Positions 11,501 through 23,945 are shown, counted from the stretch's first letter. The stretch is DNA of 64,000 nt from Caenorhabditis remanei (GCF_010183535.1 NC_071328.1:9982001-10046000), one strand, 5' to 3'. Numbers and translations are program-made. The notes: generated by a model not told the origin, from the sequence alone.

Positions 11501-12828
11501 TTACCAATGGAACTAACTCGATCACAATTTCGCTCTGACCTGCCCCTGGAACGACATAATGGTCTTGTGGCTTTGGTGGTGCAGCAGTTATTGGTTCACC
11601 GGGTTTCATCATATTCATCTCTTTATACAATTTAACAAGTTTATTTTGTTTTTCTTCCCTCTGTTTATCCAAGTAATCAATGTCTTTCTTTAGTGTTTCG
11701 GCCTCCTTTTTTTGCATTTCTATGATGACACTGACCTGAAAGTAACATAGTTTAATTTTTGACTTATCATGACAAAAATCTCACGATGCCTTCTTGAACT
11801 TTAGGATCGGAAGGATGAGTTTGGGCCTTCGCAGTTTTAATAGTTCTTAAATATATAGAGTACTAATATAATTATGTTGGAAAGATTTCCTTCAACTTAC
11901 TTCATGTTGGAAGTTTGAGAAATCATTTCCCGCTTGAGAATTTGTTCAATTGATTTCAATAGGATGGAATTCCCATTGTCGGCGTTATTCGAAGCAGAGT
12001 TAATTTCCGAGGTGCTAATCTGATTGATCTTCGTAACTGTGGATTCGGTTGAGGTTTCGCAAATAACCAAATTAATCAAAGAAACGGCAGTTACTAGAAT
12101 AATAAAGTTCATAGTTAGAACAGTTTTATGCTGATGGTACTGGATGCATTCGTCCCTTTTTATATGAGAGTGGGCGTGGCTAACTATTAGAGTGGTACCA
12201 GCAGGAGAACGGAACTTCTCGATGAGTCAGAGGCAATATACTCGTTTTGGTATTATACCATTGTGGAAACTATTGATATGCTACAAGGATGCGTTGTTAG
12301 TCATCTACTATACTATACACCTAAATGACAACAAACAATCTTCATGCAATATACATTTTTCTAATCCACTTTTTCAGGTTGTGAAATATGGAATGAGCGA
12401 AAAGGTTGGACCACTTTCTTTCGAAACACCAGCTCCTGGCGAAATGGCATTCGATAAGCCGTACTCGGAAGCAACAGCTCAACTCATTGACCAAGAAGTA
12501 TTACTGAACAATTATTTCTGATTTCAACTTGTTATTTCAGGTTCGAGACCTTGTGATGAATGCACTCAACAGGACGCGTAATCTATTGTTAGAAAAGAGT
12601 AAGGACATTGAACGTGTTGCTTTGAGACTCCTTGAGAAGGAAATTCTTAACCGAGAGGATATGATTGAATTAGTTGGAAAACGGCCATTCCACGAGAAAA
12701 ACACATACGAAGAAATGGTTTCTGGAACCGGAGGACTTGATGAGAACGTTGAGCTGCCGAAGGGACTTGAAAACTGGAACAAAGAAGGTGATAAGAAAGA
12801 AAACAATGAGAAAAAGAAAGACGAATAA
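8569..12828 (+). CDS. spg-7: Mitochondrial m-AAA protease (paraplegin/AFG3L2 family)
   Basis: Nine exons give 780 residues: 8569-8685, 8730-8901, 8949-9015, 9063-9261, 9305-9429, 9473-10618, 10664-10772, 12378-12497 and 12541-12828. The N-terminus is Arg/Ser-rich like a mitochondrial presequence. Two membrane segments flank an intermembrane domain (about residues 120-250) and are followed by a Gly-rich linker. The AAA+ ATPase shows Walker A GPPGTGKT (about 332-339), Walker B ILFIDEID and the SRH Arg finger. The M41 zinc protease has HEAGH at about 558-562. The enzyme forms an inner-membrane hexamer that degrades misfolded proteins facing the matrix. The length matches the family. The 1.6 kb intron 10773-12377 contains two genes on the other strand. 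Confidence 0.97.
10900..11067 (-). CDS. Small secreted peptide nested in spg-7 intron
   Basis: The frame encodes 55 residues starting at ATG 11067. The first 20 or so residues are a strong signal peptide ([20 protein letters not shown]), and the mature part of about 35 residues has three cysteines (CTC and TIC). The TAG stop is followed at once by a good donor, GTAAGTG, and a 42-bp intron ends at a TTTCAG near 10858, so the transcript appears to have a 3'UTR intron exactly at the stop. An AATAAA signal in this orientation lies at about 10785-10790, just before the spg-7 exon. The function is unknown. The signal peptide and splice sites argue for a real gene, but its small size keeps confidence moderate. 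Confidence 0.6.
   Translation of the reverse strand: MNQITSFLFFYLLFVAYVTMAPVKCTCTVDPNTGIASTICEGLTEVLDKNSPVLD
11410..12112 (-). CDS. Secreted coiled-coil protein nested in spg-7 intron
   Basis: Four exons encode 181 residues: 12112-11901, 11845-11785, 11735-11505 and 11451-11410. A cleavable signal peptide (residues 1 to about 18, ending near VICETS) precedes a Ser/Thr/Asn-rich segment, a Lys/Glu-rich coiled coil at about residues 95-130 and a Pro-rich tail. It has no transmembrane segment after the signal and no cysteine-rich domain. Upstream, 12113-12180 has a TTTTTATATGAG TATA-like stretch and GTGGGCGTGGC. The whole gene lies within the spg-7 intron in the opposite orientation, 340 bp from the other nested gene and in the same direction. 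I do not recognise the family. Confidence 0.75.
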
Positions 12829-13221
12829 TCAAATGCTTCATTTGAGTTGTTCTCTTAATACGACGGATCTCAACTTTCATTTTCGATTTGTTTTAGGTTC
12901 TCCCGGAATAGGAGTGTAGAATATTTAGATTTTTCGTTTTCTTGTTTTTTTTTTAAAATCTTTAATATTCAGTCTTGACTGGTATCACTTCTCCAAAAAG
13001 TTTTCCTTGTTTCTTTTTTTATGTTAACTGTCGGAGTAGGGTAACTTTTCTTGTTGAGACCTTCTAAATCCATCAGTTTCTCACTTTTCTCTTATTCTTG
13101 TTTTTATTGCATAAAAATTGTGTTTAAATCTTGCATGGATGTTTATTACATGCATATGTGATTGCTTTGATACTAGGAACCATTTAAAAAAAAACTCAAT
13201 TTCTAGGAATCCTAATTTTAG
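12829..13221. other. Spacer between spg-7 and the RPC7-like gene
   Basis: This is a 393-bp AT-rich spacer holding the spg-7 3'UTR. It ends in AATTTTAG directly abutting the next ATG, which looks like a trans-splice acceptor. The spacing is compatible with, but longer than usual for, an SL2 operon junction. Confidence 0.45.
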
Positions 13222-14077
13222 ATGAGCGGTAGAGGACGTGGTGGCGGTGGATCATCTAATACGATGCGGAGTGTGGCTAATGCGTTGGGAATTGCTCGAT
13301 ACGATATGGCCAAGATGATGTCACAGCAAAAGATTGAACCGCCAGCTTTATACCCAGTAAGTTAGATACTTTGAACATCTGAGAACCCGATATTAGTTTA
13401 GTAGAAACTTCAAAAATAAATTATTTGATCAAAAAGGGGTTCATATATTTCAGAAAGTTCAACGTAATCCGGTGCCTCTAGAAATGACGACTGATATGCT
13501 TTATGTATCTCGACTAAAAGTTGAGCTTGATCAACGTATGCGTGATTCACAGTTTTTCATCGAAGCAGAGAAAGAAGACGAAATCAAGCGTTACCTGGAC
13601 AAGTATTCGATTATCAAAAGAGAGAAGCTCGACATTGGTCAGTGTCACATCTCTCTGTTTAAAGTATATTTTTATTTCAGATATATCCCAGATGCCGTCT
13701 GAACTTGTCTGGCGGCGCTCTAGCAGAAAGTCATCGAAAGAGTCGAGAGCAAAGAAAAGAAAGCTTGCGACTGATGACTCGATAATTGCAGAAAAACTTA
13801 ACAAGTTAGAAGAGAAAGAAGGAAAAAACAAAGAAGAAGACGACGAAGATAAGGGAGAAGATGATGTAAACATCAAATGTTCTTTTAAAGGGTATTAATT
13901 GCTATTTTTCAGAATGAATCGGGAAGTGAGAAGTCTGCAGCTGAAGAAGAAGAAAACCCTTTATCAGACGACGATAACCAGGAAGAAGACAACGATTACA
14001 TTTCCAACTACTTCGACAATGGAGAAGGTTATGGCGACGGTGGGAGTGACGATAATATGGACGGCGACGAATACTGA
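13222..14077 (+). CDS. RNA polymerase III subunit RPC7-like (POLR3G/Rpc31 family)
   Basis: Four exons encode 222 residues: 13222-13356, 13454-13637, 13681-13865 and 13913-14077. The start MSGRGRGGGG, the LG and PP(A/L)YP segment, a central region with KKRKL and a very acidic Glu/Asp-rich C-terminus ending DGDEY follow the layout of RPC7/RPC7L, and the length is about that of human POLR3G. This subunit helps tether the RPC3-RPC6-RPC7 initiation subcomplex to the Pol III clamp. It sits between spg-7 and crn-1 on the same strand, so co-transcription is possible. The assignment rests on the termini and composition rather than on a catalytic motif. Confidence 0.8.
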
Positions 14078-14546
14078 CATCAATCTTATCTCAAATACGG
14101 GCATTTGATGATTTTTGTTAATTTTTATGTTTTTTTTCTTAATGAATTGATTCTTTGAAGTTTTTTTCACCAGGGGTTCCAATTCAGTCCTGTACAGGCC
14201 TGTAGGTCGTCGAACACGGCCGGGATTTTTCTACTCGTAGCCTAGAAAAACAGTAACTTCGGCCACCGAGACCATTACGAAGTATGCTCTGTTGAGGTGG
14301 TTTCGAACAGACCATTTTCGCGCCAAAGTGCGATGCCTGTCGTTTCTGTTTTATAGGCTTCCCACTTTACAGTTGTTAATGATCAAGTTCTATGTTTACT
14401 ATACAATTTTATAGAGATTTGACTCGATTTTCGTGATCGATTTCGTGATTTCGTGATTCAGTGTTTCGATTGGTGATGTTTGAGTTTCACAAAATTCTGA
14501 TTTCCAGTGAACAATTTACAACTATTAACCTCGGACTCCAATTGCC
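14078..14546. other. Spacer upstream of crn-1
   Basis: This non-coding stretch contains a duplicated CCTGTA motif near 14191-14204, GCGGCC-like GC patches (CGGCCGGG, TTCGGCCACCGAG) unlike the surrounding AT-rich DNA, and a TTTCCAG acceptor at about 14502-14508 that would place a short 5'UTR ahead of the crn-1 ATG. The GC patches may be a remnant of a dispersed repeat. Confidence 0.4.
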
Positions 14547-15849
14547 ATGGGAATTAAAGGACTCTCTCAAGTGATTGCTGACAATGCACCGTCAGCTATC
14601 AAAATAAGCGAGATCAAAGCTTTCTTCGGAAGAAAAGTGAGTTTGAAAAATTGTACACGCCAATCCGTTTCGTCCAAAATTAGTATATGGTGTCCTAGGT
14701 CGCAATTGATGCTTCCATGTGCTTGTATCAATTTCTAATCGCTGTGCGGCAAGATGGTGCACAACTTCAAAGTGAGGATGGAGAGACAACCAGTCACTTA
14801 ATGGGAATGTTCTACCGTACTATTCGAATGATTGACAATGGAATCAAACCGGTTTACGTCTTCGACGGGAAACCGCCAGATATGAAGAGCGGTGAGCTCG
14901 AAAAACGGTCGGAACGACGTGCTGAAGCTGAAAAGGCTCTGACTGAGGCCAAAGAAAAAGGAGATGCGAAAGAAGCTGAAAAATTCGAAAGACGTCTTGT
15001 GAAAGTCACAAAACAACAAAATGAAGATGTCAAGCAGTTACTGGGATTGATGGGTATTCCAGTTGTCGAAGCGCCATGTGAGGCAGAGGCGCAATGTGCG
15101 CATCTTGTGAAAGCTGGAAAAGTTTTCGGAACTGCAACAGAGGATATGGATGCTCTCACATTCGGATCTTGTGTTCTCTTGAGACATTTGCTTGCTCCAG
15201 AGTCTAAGAAAATTCCGATCAAAGAATTCCATTTAGCTCGGATTTTGGAGGAGATGAAGTTAACAGAAGAAGAATTCATCGATCTTTGTATTCTCCTTGG
15301 TTGCGACTATTGTGGAACCATCAGAGGGGTTGGACCGAAAAGGGCAGTCGAGTTGATCAATCAGTACAAAAACATCGAAACGATTTTGGAAAATATTGAC
15401 TTGACAGTATGTGTTTCTACCATTTCATACCAACCTATATCTTACTTTTCAGAAATATCCTCCACCAGAAGATTGGCCATACAAACGAGCTCGTGAGCTG
15501 TTCCTTCAACCAGACGTGACGAAAGGAGAAGAAATTGAACTGACATGGAAAGAGCCTGACGTCGAGGGGATAGTAAGATTCATGTGCGGAGACAAAAACT
15601 TTAGGTAAGTTGCAAAAAAAAGTTGGAATAATTTATTCGCGTGATTTCAGCGAGGAACGAATCCGTTCAGCACTGACGAGAATGCAGAAAAGTAGGAATG
15701 CTGGAACGCAAGGGCGCATTGATTCTTTTTTCACAGTTTCGTCTCAAGTCAAGTGTGTCACTGCTGCTAAGAGAAAGGCTCAAGAGGAAGCAGAGAAGAT
15801 GAAGAAAGGAGGAAAGAAAGGTGGACCACCAAAGAAGAGAGCTAAGTAA
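14547..15849 (+). CDS. crn-1: Flap endonuclease 1 (FEN1)
   Basis: Four exons give 382 residues: 14547-14636, 14699-15406, 15453-15604 and 15651-15849. It starts MGIKGLSQ, and the new N-terminal Gly is part of the active site. The metal-binding acidic residues are present in [15 protein letters not shown] and TEDMDAL, and the helix-two-turn-helix region [18 protein letters not shown] is intact. The PCNA-binding PIP box QGRIDSFF occupies residues 337-344, and the tail is Lys-rich. The enzyme removes 5' flaps in Okazaki fragment maturation and long-patch repair; in C. elegans the orthologue CRN-1 also acts in apoptotic DNA degradation. It is convergent with the ferlin, whose stop codon is 250 bp downstream. 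Confidence 0.97.
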
Positions 15850-16100
15850 GGTAGCAATCTAAATTACTTCAAGCATGATCTCGTTTTTATTCTCACTCGT
15901 TATTCATAAACTTTGATTATCAATGAACTGGAATTAAACATTATCATATTTCTGTGTTTTATTCTTTAACATGAGCATGCTATCATTAACAAAAAAACTA
16001 ATAAACAAACGAACGAATTACAAAAAGGACAAACATTTGATTTAATATTAAAAACACCGAAGCGATCTTCTCCGGTGAAAATAAACAAATAGTGAAACAC

Positions 16101-19100
16101 TTAGAATATTCCTTTGAATATCTCTATTAGAATTATTGGCCAAGTCTGAATCAGTGCAAAGATGGTCAGAGCCAAAAGAGCGATGATGAGTATCCATAGT
16201 AGAATTTGAAGGCCGTAATAGTGCCAGAAGTATTTGATACATGGTTTGATTCGTGAGACCAACCACGAGTTAGCCCAAGTTTTCCGGTTCGGCTTCTCTA
16301 GGAATGGACTCTGGAAATGAACAGATTATATTATATTTACAGAAACATATTCTTCTCACATGGTTTGGTTCAGACCGTTTCTTTCCAGCGGGTTCCTGGT
16401 CGGATTCTTGTTTGGTCAGTAACATCATGTCCATCTCAATGAGACCCATGATCCACTTTGGATCTTTACCAACATCGTCATTTTTCTTTTTTGCGTTCTG
16501 TGGTTCATCCTGAAATAGTGTGTGATGTGTATTCAAGTTCAGATTTTGATAACAAACATGTGGGTACTCATCAGTCAGCATTGGCCACCACCCGTATAAA
16601 TTACGAGCTTCGAAAATGTTGACAGTTTCGTCATAACCTTCCGGTTCCACAAACAACTGCAATTTAACTTTTTTCTCTCGATGCTTAATGTAATTATCTG
16701 ATTACCACAGGCTTTGGGAACGGCTTTTTCTTTATTTTTCTTCTTCCACAAAGACATTTTGTCTCGTAACAGAAGATGCAGCACCGACAGAGACAGCCAC
16801 GACTAGTACAGCACTTTGGACAATTCACATCACGCTTTCTACTCTTTTTTGAATACACACCAACATCCGACGGAGAACCAATTCCCTCTGAAATTCTATT
16901 TCAACATATTCAAAATAGAAGTATTGCGTACCTATGAAAGCTAGCAGATCAAGCTCAATATCTCCGAGAAGTCGATCTTTACGGAATTTATTTTTATCCC
17001 ACAGTTCCACAACTAGAATCGGATCAACAAGCTCTTCAACAGGTTTTCGGAAATATCGAGTTTTTGTGTATGCGACAACTTTCTTTTCCCATGGATTATA
17101 GTCGAAGTTGAGCAAGAAACGCCAATTGAATTCGCCAGTCCCATCAAGGACTCTTTAAAAAAACACGTCAAGAACGTATACAAATACAGTACGCCCACCT
17201 GAAATGCGTATCCGTTTTGTGTCCTTTCGGCATTCCATTGATAAATGCTTTCACATAAAGATCAGAAACTGGTTCAGCAAAACTTCTCTTAACTGGAATC
17301 GCCCCACGTACATCCATAACTGCCACTCGAAGCTGATAACTTACGGGCTTTCGAGGAGCGACATTGAAAGGAGCAGGAATTGATCCATATTCTTTCTGAA
17401 AAAAGGAAATTTAAAAGTATTTTATAAACTTCATACCGGAAAAATATCGACAAACATTCGGAGCTCTCCGTTCTTAGCTTTTCCGCCTTTATCCGAAAAC
17501 AATGGACGAGATTCAACATGTTCAGGAACCAAGTTAATCTGTCTCAGAATGAAAAGTGCAATCGTTTCCAATTGAGTTCCTCTTATTGCCCTTTTCGCCT
17601 TTTTCCTCAATTCACCGTCTGCAGTTTCTGCCTTTTGAAGACTATCCTTCTTCATTTTCCTCTCTTTACTTCTCCTTTTCTCCCAACTTTCTTTCTCTTT
17701 CTCCATTTCCATATCAACATCATCCCAACTTTCTGAAGTACGATCTGTCTCATTCTTCCCATCGCCTTCCTCCTTTCCAGCTTTTTCTCGTTGAGCATTC
17801 AACATTGCCACTTCTTCGCTGAAAAAAACTAATCGAATGAAGAGATTGTATTCTTTAAACACGTACTTCTCAGTTACATGCATCACATCAGAAAACCAGA
17901 ACGTTATCTGCTCAATGGTAATTCCACATTCTTCACCTTCATCCGACTTTCTCGTTTCAATTTTTGGAGTGGATAACATCATTTTGTAACAATATCTTGA
18001 AAATAAAAAGATTATCAACATTATTTTTTAACTAACGATTTTAGTATCTCCAAAGGAGTCATTTGATCTCTCCATTGATGCTCTCCGTGTACAGTATACT
18101 GCCCACTGAGACCGCATGTTGCTCTCCACTTAGTTAGAAGACGGTTCTCAAGATCAATCGTTGTCGAACCAATTTCTTGATCCGAGAGAATTCTTCTTTT
18201 ATCCATCACAGTGATCGTGAGATCTTTTTCTAATGGAATTGTGACCATCATATCAATCCTCTCTCCAAATATGGGATCACAACATTCAGCCCGATAATTC
18301 TTTTTCAGGTTCACTTTTTGTTTACCACAACGAAGTTTAACATATGAATCGATCCGCCCTTTTCGAGCATTTGAAATCAATCCATTCGCCTCAATTATGT
18401 AAACTCGAACAACACATTCAGTTGGCCCAACGAAGTCAACAACTGGATTGATTGCTGCTGGTGGTTTGTCTTTCTTGATTTTAGAAATCAAGAGTCGGCA
18501 TTTCAGTTCTCCTGCTTTCTCTTTTTCTTCTGGATCGTCGAAGTCTCCTTTCATTGATTTAACGAATGGAAAGGTATCCAAGAAATCCGTGAAATGATTG
18601 TATCCGTTCATTTCTTCGAGTGGAAGACGGAAAACTCTCAAGTACTCCATACCAGATCTGAAAATTTAATCGTCCATCAAAATAGGAACTCTTTCTTACT
18701 CCGGATATCCAGGTGATCGATGAAATTGTGACATTGAAGCATAATAACGGCTCCACCAGTCCAATGGAACCATTATGTCTTTCGTAAGTGATGGAATCTT
18801 CACCATTTTTGCAATCTTCTCATGTTCCCCTGCTATCAAATCTTCTAGTTCCTCCCATTTCTCGGCTTGATCACTTTTGGTCTGAAAAATTCATCTAATA
18901 CATTTAGCTATAAATAATTGTACCTTTGGAATGATGTAGGATACATATTTATGAAGATCAGATATCAAACAACATCCGACCAGTGGTTTTCGGTTGAATG
19001 ATCTTGAATCGAAAAGATTGATGATGAATGGAGGAGAGAGTTCGAGAGCAGACGGAAGATTCACTTCAGCAAAAACGATCATTGGTTCTGGGAAGTTCGG

Positions 19101-22100
19101 ATTTCTACGAACATCTTTCAGAGGGTCCAAGGTGAATTCTTGATCTCCAATTGCCAGTTCAACGAATGGACGACGGACAGAAAGAAGCTGAAATCGAGAA
19201 GTGAGAGAAAACTTTTTAAGTTTTGAATACCTTATGCTTCTTCAAGTTTCTGACACCCCAACACAAAAATTGAATATGATATTTGTCGAATTGTGGTCGA
19301 AATTCAAGTGGAATTTCATTTCTTTCTTTTGCATTATGTTTCTTCCCCGGTTCCAATGGAATAAGATCTTTTTCCTCTTCTTGGTATAACTCAAAACAAG
19401 CCAAAACTGCTCCACGAGTTCTTCCTTTAGAGAATCTCAATGGAAACCACCTAGGAGTACCACGATGATCTCTATTCGAACAAATAACAGTTGGGGTCGT
19501 CTCGAATTTTCCGAGATTCGCTTCTTCATTATTCGTGCACTCTCCAACTACTTCGACAGAGATAACTGGAGGGTTTCTCATAATATCATGAGTTCCACCA
19601 GCTATCAAAATCGACTTGAACATGATTGTTTCACTCCAAAGCGGATTCTGAGAATTATCCACGAGCAACGTTTGTTTTGTTTGATGGACAAAAGAAACAC
19701 GAACGAAAGCACGAGAGGAATTTTTGACGACAGGAAGCAGGTCATTCGCCCACATAATGTAGCATCGTAGTTGCCATTTTGCAGTTTGTGCTTGATATTC
19801 GTACAAACGAAATCTTGGATCTTCATCAGGAGAACTGCAAAATAAATTGTTTGTCAAAAGCTAACAAAGAGAACTCTACTCACTCGTTTTGCTCCACTTC
19901 TCGAATGTATCGTCTTCTTCTGTATTTATCAGCCCCATACTCTCCATCATGATAGGGTCCTTCCTTCTTAACAGAGGTGTACTGAAAATAGACAAATTAA
20001 CCACGGGATTCACTTTCTCAGGCACTTACTTCCCAGTTTGTATCTTCCATTTGGGATCGACAAAACTCCAAGTCATCAAGTTTCTTGTCATAATCCTCTA
20101 TTTTTCTAGGTCTTTTCACGCATCTCATTCTGAATTTGTGGAATTCCATTTCCTTTCGATCGTTGTTCACTTGATCTCCAAACAATGCTCCACTGGTAGA
20201 ATAAACATATCCTTTTTCATCTCCATTATTCCTCAGTTTGTCAGCAATCCAACTGGATTTTCTGAGTCCAATGGACGCCTTCTCGAGTGCTTCTGGATTT
20301 AGTTCTTTTCCATGAATATCTGTATATTGGAAGAGTTTCCATTTTCCGTCTGTTTTCTTTTGTACTTCGAACAGTTTGTCATAAATTGTTTTATATCCCA
20401 GTTCTGGAACAAACATCTCTCTTGTATTCATCACAATCCAGGGACCAATGGGATGTCGATCTTCGTCCAATGAAGGTGCACCGTCAATCTTCTCTCCATT
20501 TCCATCATACAAATCGGTATCATTATCCTTCCATTTCTGAGTGAGTCCTTTCGATTGCATCTCATACACTTCCACAAATCTTCTCACTTCAGCTGGCTCC
20601 ACATGATTCTTCCACTCGTTCAATCTGTTCTTAGGTCCAAACCACATTTTCGCGTGAAGAACGGCGACAAACTATAATTTAAAATTTGAATCTCTGATTT
20701 CTAAAACTTGATTTCTACCTCCTTTTTCCGATTTCTCTGATCAAGAAGAGTCGGCCACTGGATGTTAATTGGTCTCGTTCTTCCACACCATTCACCAGAT
20801 TCAGCATATTCGTTTGATTGGAATATTTCCGAAATCGGAATTTTAGCAAATCCAATCAGTTTTCCATATGACATCATCTTTATGACTACTGGTGGAATAC
20901 TAATTTGTACGTCTTCGGCCAGTTCAACTGTGAGAGATCTGATTTGAAGTAGAGTTCTCAGCAGTTTTGCATCAACTTCTCCATCAGAATAATCAACTTC
21001 TAGACCTTCCTTCTCAAAATGCTCTTTCAATTTAACTATTTTCTCTTTACGAGAAGACAGCCAACTCCTATCAAGATCATTTCTTGCCAGATTGCTCACA
21101 CGACTGGAAAAACCGAATTACATTTTAACAATCGTTTCCAGAACTCACTTGAGATAAACTGTAGTTGATTTTATCATCTCTTTCAGGTTATCCAACGTAT
21201 CGATTCCAGTTGATGCAACATGATCGATTGCTCCGTTTCCTATTCTTTGAATTTCCCAAATCATTTTATCCAACATATTCGTAGCTTTCATCAATACATT
21301 GCTCACTTCAATTCGATAATCAATTGATTCAAAGGAGCCATGTACTTCAGTGACTGGACGCAGATTTCCCCATGGCATAGAAAAGTATTTGCAGCCATCC
21401 CAATTTGGTTCGGCCTGTAAAATCCTTAAATCCCGTTTGTGCTAATTATCCTAATCCTACAGGAAGTGTTGAACTACTGCATGTTTTCTCTTCAGAACTG
21501 ATGCTTCCATGTGAACCAATTGACATCATTACGTAAATGGGATCTGATGCGAATTGTGGATTTATCATATTGAGAGCACTCATCGAACAGAAAGCATTGT
21601 ACGATCCTGTTTCGTTCTGAAAATATTCTGTGTTGTATTTGATCAATTAATTTTGATAACTAACAGAGATGGATTCAGCTTCCATGATTGGAGAATGATC
21701 AAGATGCATTCGGTGAGCAGCAGATTCTCCCATGAATTCAACACAGTCAATGGAAAGAAATAGACGTGCAATGAATCTGAAACTCAGATGTCTCCATCCA
21801 CCGAAAGCTGAAGTATTACCTGCTTCCATCCTGTTGTGCTCCTCTATTCTTTTTCGAGAATAAACTGAAACGAGTAACTCGTTCACAATCGAAAACGTTG
21901 ACATATGATGGTCCGAATGTTGGAAGAAACCCAGTTTCTCCTGGTTCGTAAATCAGTTTCATTGGAATTGTGGCTTTTCCTATGCATGTTTTAGAACGTC
22001 CTCGTTTTGAATACAATGAAAAGATTAACTGAGAAAAAAAGCAGTTGAAGATTTAATTGGACTCCAAAACCTACTTCTGAAATAACAGTTGGCCACTGAA

Positions 22101-23332
22101 TGGGAACATAAATCTCCTGTTGGAATTTAACAGAATAGACAGAATTATTGTCTTTATCTTCCTTGCTTTCATCATCGAGACAAGCAGTTTCATGAGTTGT
22201 TTCTGTTTTATGTCCACCACATTCCACTGTCACGTAAAATTTTTGTCTCTTCTTCAACTTCTTCTCATTTATCATTTTACGAATCAATTGCTCAACAGAA
22301 AAAAGTCGAATCTGAAAGTCTATTACAGTTAATTCCCAACAGAAGTAGCGAACCTTCAAAGTGTAATCACTGAGATGTGCTCCACTCCAGATTTGCTCTT
22401 TTCCATCGTCATCAATTAACTGTGGTGGGGATTCATCGAGACGATAAACCGACAGAGTTACTTTCAGAAATCCACAATTCTCACATGCAAAATCATCCGA
22501 TTCTTCGTTTTCCATTCCGGGAAACCCTAGAGCAACCCATTTCGCCACAACAGATCGACCAGGTGAGTGAATCACTTCGGATAAATAACAAGAGAATTCT
22601 CCGATGCTGGTCTCTCCGAGAGTTGTTGGGCGTTGCAGCTGAAAATTATTCTTTCAACGATGCAGCAGAGAGCCTAGAGCAAATGATACCTTAAGAGTAA
22701 GAATTTTTGATGCCAGTTTGTCCAATGAAACATTTTTCTGAGTATATAGAATATTCTGACGCCATTTTGGAATTGCATGAGTCACAGTTCGTGTCATCTT
22801 CGATTGACCATCGAAAACTGTACGAACTCGAGCGGATCCTATGAAAATTTATGTAAAATTCCTTCTGCAGTCAATTCAAATACCTGTGCTGACATCTTTT
22901 GCTTCAATAACTCGAATCAAAATGTTCCATGTACTCGGTTTATCAGTATCCTGAAGTTTTCTCTTCCCGAAATTCTTCCCATCATCAGGCAACAATTCGA
23001 TATCTGATCCCTCGTCTTCCGAAATGTCCTGAAAAAATCTCTCATCTCAGTAACTTCTCTAAGAGAGAGCACCCACCGTTACTCCAGATTTTTCATTGCT
23101 CCTCTCACTACTTCTTTTACTTGATTTACTTGTCTTACTAGTGTTATTGGAACTTTTGGAATCGTTGTCAGAATTCTCTTCATCATCTTTGTTCTTCGAA
23201 CTACGCTCCTGGAAATTAAATATTTTTGTGGAAGTCCTGTTTTTCGAATCGTTCTGCTCTCACTCCTTCACTCGAAGATGATCGTGGAGTCAGCTTCTGC
23301 TTCACTTTTTTCAGTTTATCCTTGATAGCCAT
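16101..23332 (-). CDS. Ferlin (FER-1/dysferlin family) multi-C2 membrane protein
   Basis: Twenty-five exons in one frame give about 2041 residues, close to the roughly 2030 of C. elegans FER-1. Exon 1 is 23332-23264; the last are 16656-16558, 16509-16360 and 16310-16101. In order I see two N-terminal C2 domains (residues about 90-370), DysF-type Trp-rich segments (20671-20030), further C2 domains (19834-19231, 18657-18037, 17395-16932), the ferlin signature VPEHVE...VDIFP (17570-17440), [21 protein letters not shown] and a C-terminal transmembrane helix at about 1998-2022. Ferlins drive Ca2+-dependent membrane fusion; FER-1 acts in sperm organelle fusion. Oddities are a Lys/Glu-rich insert (17818-17600) and a ten-cysteine cluster (16822-16745). 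I cannot tell fer-1 from its paralogue. The intron 22353-22312 has a weak GTTCGC donor and might be retained. Confidence 0.93.
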
Positions 23333-23602
23333 TATAAGTTAAAATAACAAATTTAGATTTTTGTTTCAAAATGTTTCGTTAGATGACGTGTCAAAATACA
23401 TTCCTCTTGAAGTACAGTAAAAACGACTTCACGTAGAAAGTCAGGTTCACGTTTAAATTATTTTCGGCGCAATAGTTCAGATTTTGTTTTTTTTTGACGA
23501 GATACTCTAATTGTAAATTCTATTTCTGGCCGATTTCAAGATGTTAGAATATTTTTCTAGAAATTTATTGGAAGTTCAGTCACGATAGCGTAAGAGCCCA
23601 CA

Positions 23603-23945
23603 TACCGTAAAAACTGTAATAGAGGCGCCAGCGCCCCTATTTTTCAAATTTTTTTGTGCGCCTTTATTACAGGGCCCCCTCTAATGAAATGTGCGCCTCT
23701 ATTTCTCAACCTGTCCGTTTGGCTATTTTTTAAACTCACAAGGCATTAATTTTTGACCAAGGGTACTTTTTTTCTTACAAAATTACACAAAAACCCCAAA
23801 ATTTGCAGTACTTTGAACGAAAAAATTGGGTTTTCTTGTTTTTTTATGAACTTTGAAAAATTATGATTGAAAAACAGAAAATATTTCTAGCATATTAACA
23901 GTGTGTCTCTATTAGAGGGGCGCTTCTATTACAGTTTTTACGGTA
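23603..23945. mobile_element. MITE with ACCGTAAAAACTGTAATAGA termini
   Basis: This is a 343-bp segment whose ends are inverted copies (TACCGTAAAAACTGTAATAG), extending about 28 bp into GC-rich GGCGC(C) blocks. Ends are bounded by TA, consistent with a Tc1/mariner-type TA duplication. The interior is AT-rich and non-coding. It lies 270 bp upstream of the ferlin ATG. Confidence 0.8.

Noticed and set aside
12192..12377. 5' part of an open frame upstream of spg-7 exon 8
   Set aside because: It lies before a strong TTTTTCAG acceptor; only the part from 12378 is conserved spg-7 sequence.
16101..23332. Naming the ferlin fer-1
   Set aside because: Length and layout fit, but Caenorhabditis has more than one ferlin and I cannot separate them without an alignment.
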